Positions 63,546 through 64,000 of a DNA stretch of 64,000 nucleotides are shown here, in pieces; the first letter of the stretch is position 1, and every line of letters begins with the position of its first letter. This stretch comes from SKPS01 sp964469215 (lineage in GTDB: Bacteria; Bacteroidota; Bacteroidia; Bacteroidales; SKPS01), in assembly GCA_964469215.1 (NCBI GenBank), contig CAYXYB010000003.1:124001-188000 (forward strand), given 5' to 3'. The position numbers and the translations under genes were made by a program. Below the pieces are notes generated by a model. The model was not told where the DNA came from. It was given only the letters and a program-made list of their open reading frames with translations, and did no database searches.

Positions 63546-63740
63546 TTACTTCAGGAGCATTTTTTTCACATTCCCTGCATCTGCACTATCAACTATTGTA
63601 AAGTAAGTAAGATTACGTTTACGTTTGTTGGATTTTTTTGTAAGGATGTGACTTTTGTAAGCATGCTTCCTCTTCACCAAACCTGTACCAGTAAAAGAAA
63701 ATCTCTTTTTAGCACTGGATTTCGACTTCATTTTAGGCAT
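63546..63740 (-). CDS. rpmI: 50S ribosomal protein L35
   Basis: This is the small basic ribosomal protein L35 (64 residues), starting MPKMKSKSSAKKRFSFTGTG with HILTKKSNKRKRNL in the middle. The gene lies between infC and rplT, the usual order, with a 77-base gap to rplT. Confidence 0.97.
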   Translation of the reverse strand: MPKMKSKSSAKKRFSFTGTGLVKRKHAYKSHILTKKSNKRKRNLTYFTIVDSADAGNVKKMLLK

Positions 63741-63764
63741 TACTACTCTGTTTTATTATTGGTA

Positions 63765-64000
63765 TTATTTAGGTGTAATCATCATTATCATTCGCTTCCC
63801 TTCAAGCTTGGGTAACTGTTCGAGTTTTCCATAATCTTCAAGTTCCTGGGCAAACTTCAGCAGAATATACTCCCCTTTTTCTTTGTAAATGATACTTCTT
63901 CCTTTAAAGAAAACATCAACTTTAACCTTAGCTCCATCCTCAAGGAACTTTTGTGCATGTTTCAATTTGAAGTTGAAGTCATGATCATCGGTATTTGGGC
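63765..64000 (-). CDS. infC: Translation initiation factor IF-3, C-terminal part
   Basis: The frame stays open to the window edge and encodes the C-terminal domain of IF-3. The part seen includes the DFNFKLKHAQKFLEDG segment, KVDVFFKGRSIIYKEKG and the final KRMIMMITPK. A TTG inside this frame (63965) is not the true start; the gene begins outside the window. It lies directly upstream of rpmI. Confidence 0.95.
   Translation of the reverse strand, partial: PNTDDHDFNFKLKHAQKFLEDGAKVKVDVFFKGRSIIYKEKGEYILLKFAQELEDYGKLEQLPKLEGKRMIMMITPK

Noticed and set aside
1..64000. CRISPR arrays, insertion sequences, tRNA or rRNA genes
   Set aside because: No repeat-spacer pattern, transposase or cloverleaf/rRNA-like segment was recognised anywhere in the window; a computed search was not possible.

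Overview
The window looks like a chromosomal piece of an anaerobic or microaerotolerant Bacteroidota (class Bacteroidia). Several signs agree: AT-rich DNA with almost no Shine-Dalgarno sites, -7 boxes of the TAnnTTTG type, secreted proteins with C-terminal type IX secretion (T9SS) sorting domains, DUF5916 and DUF3857/transglutaminase proteins, small RRM proteins, a FabI-type enoyl reductase, and an NAD(P)-linked iron-sulfur flavoprotein complex next to a rubrerythrin-like protein. No rRNA, tRNA, CRISPR array, transposase or prophage gene was found. The content is mostly core and lifestyle genes with little sign of recent transfer.

Layout. 1-1140: the end of a TPR protein and its terminator. 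1235-9164: a minus-strand run of recN, fabI, an SDR, a double-VOC protein, a VWA-like membrane protein and an M48 protease. 9248-16048: a cytoplasmic alpha-glucan/trehalose module with a divergent GH13 amylase, a TreS-like GH13, a beta-phosphoglucomutase-GH65 phosphorylase fusion and a uridine-kinase-like P-loop protein. 16054-21314: an SDR, a TonB-C protein and a large TPR/DUF3857/transglutaminase protein. 21354-26383: sucD behind a gingipain-like C25 protease. 26509-33939: mnmE, two more T9SS cargo proteins (an alpha/beta hydrolase and a protein with a clan CD-like His/Cys pair), a glycerol dehydrogenase and a PDZ-alpha/beta hydrolase. 34003-36160: an unidentified envelope operon of one outer-membrane protein and two lipoproteins. 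36200-36716: a gap with possible gene remnants. 36717-41014: alkaline phosphatase, then recF-DUF721-TPR on the minus strand and an RRM protein.

41297-48783 is the most distinctive metabolic block. It encodes a NuoE-like subunit, a NuoF-like subunit and a 1228-residue fusion (2Fe-2S, GltD/NfnB-like FAD/NADPH, 4Fe-4S, degenerate molybdopterin-oxidoreductase fold), followed by a ferritin-like protein and a radical SAM/SPASM protein. It reads as a candidate flavin-based electron-bifurcating NADH/NADPH/ferredoxin enzyme and not as a formate dehydrogenase or hydrogenase. 50139-54777 is a signalling block: a six-TM histidine kinase, a lone receiver, a receiver-HisKA_2 kinase, a LytTR regulator and a methyltransferase resembling the PhcB family. 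The kinase has a well-formed promoter upstream.

54807-57902 holds a DEAD-box helicase and a WbpM/CapD-type sugar nucleotide dehydratase. 57928-59672 holds sucC and a glycine-rich RRM protein with its own promoter and terminator. 59975-63066 holds a DUF5916 outer-membrane protein overlapping a LolD-like ABC ATPase. The window ends with the translation operon infC (partial)-rpmI-rplT and its terminator.
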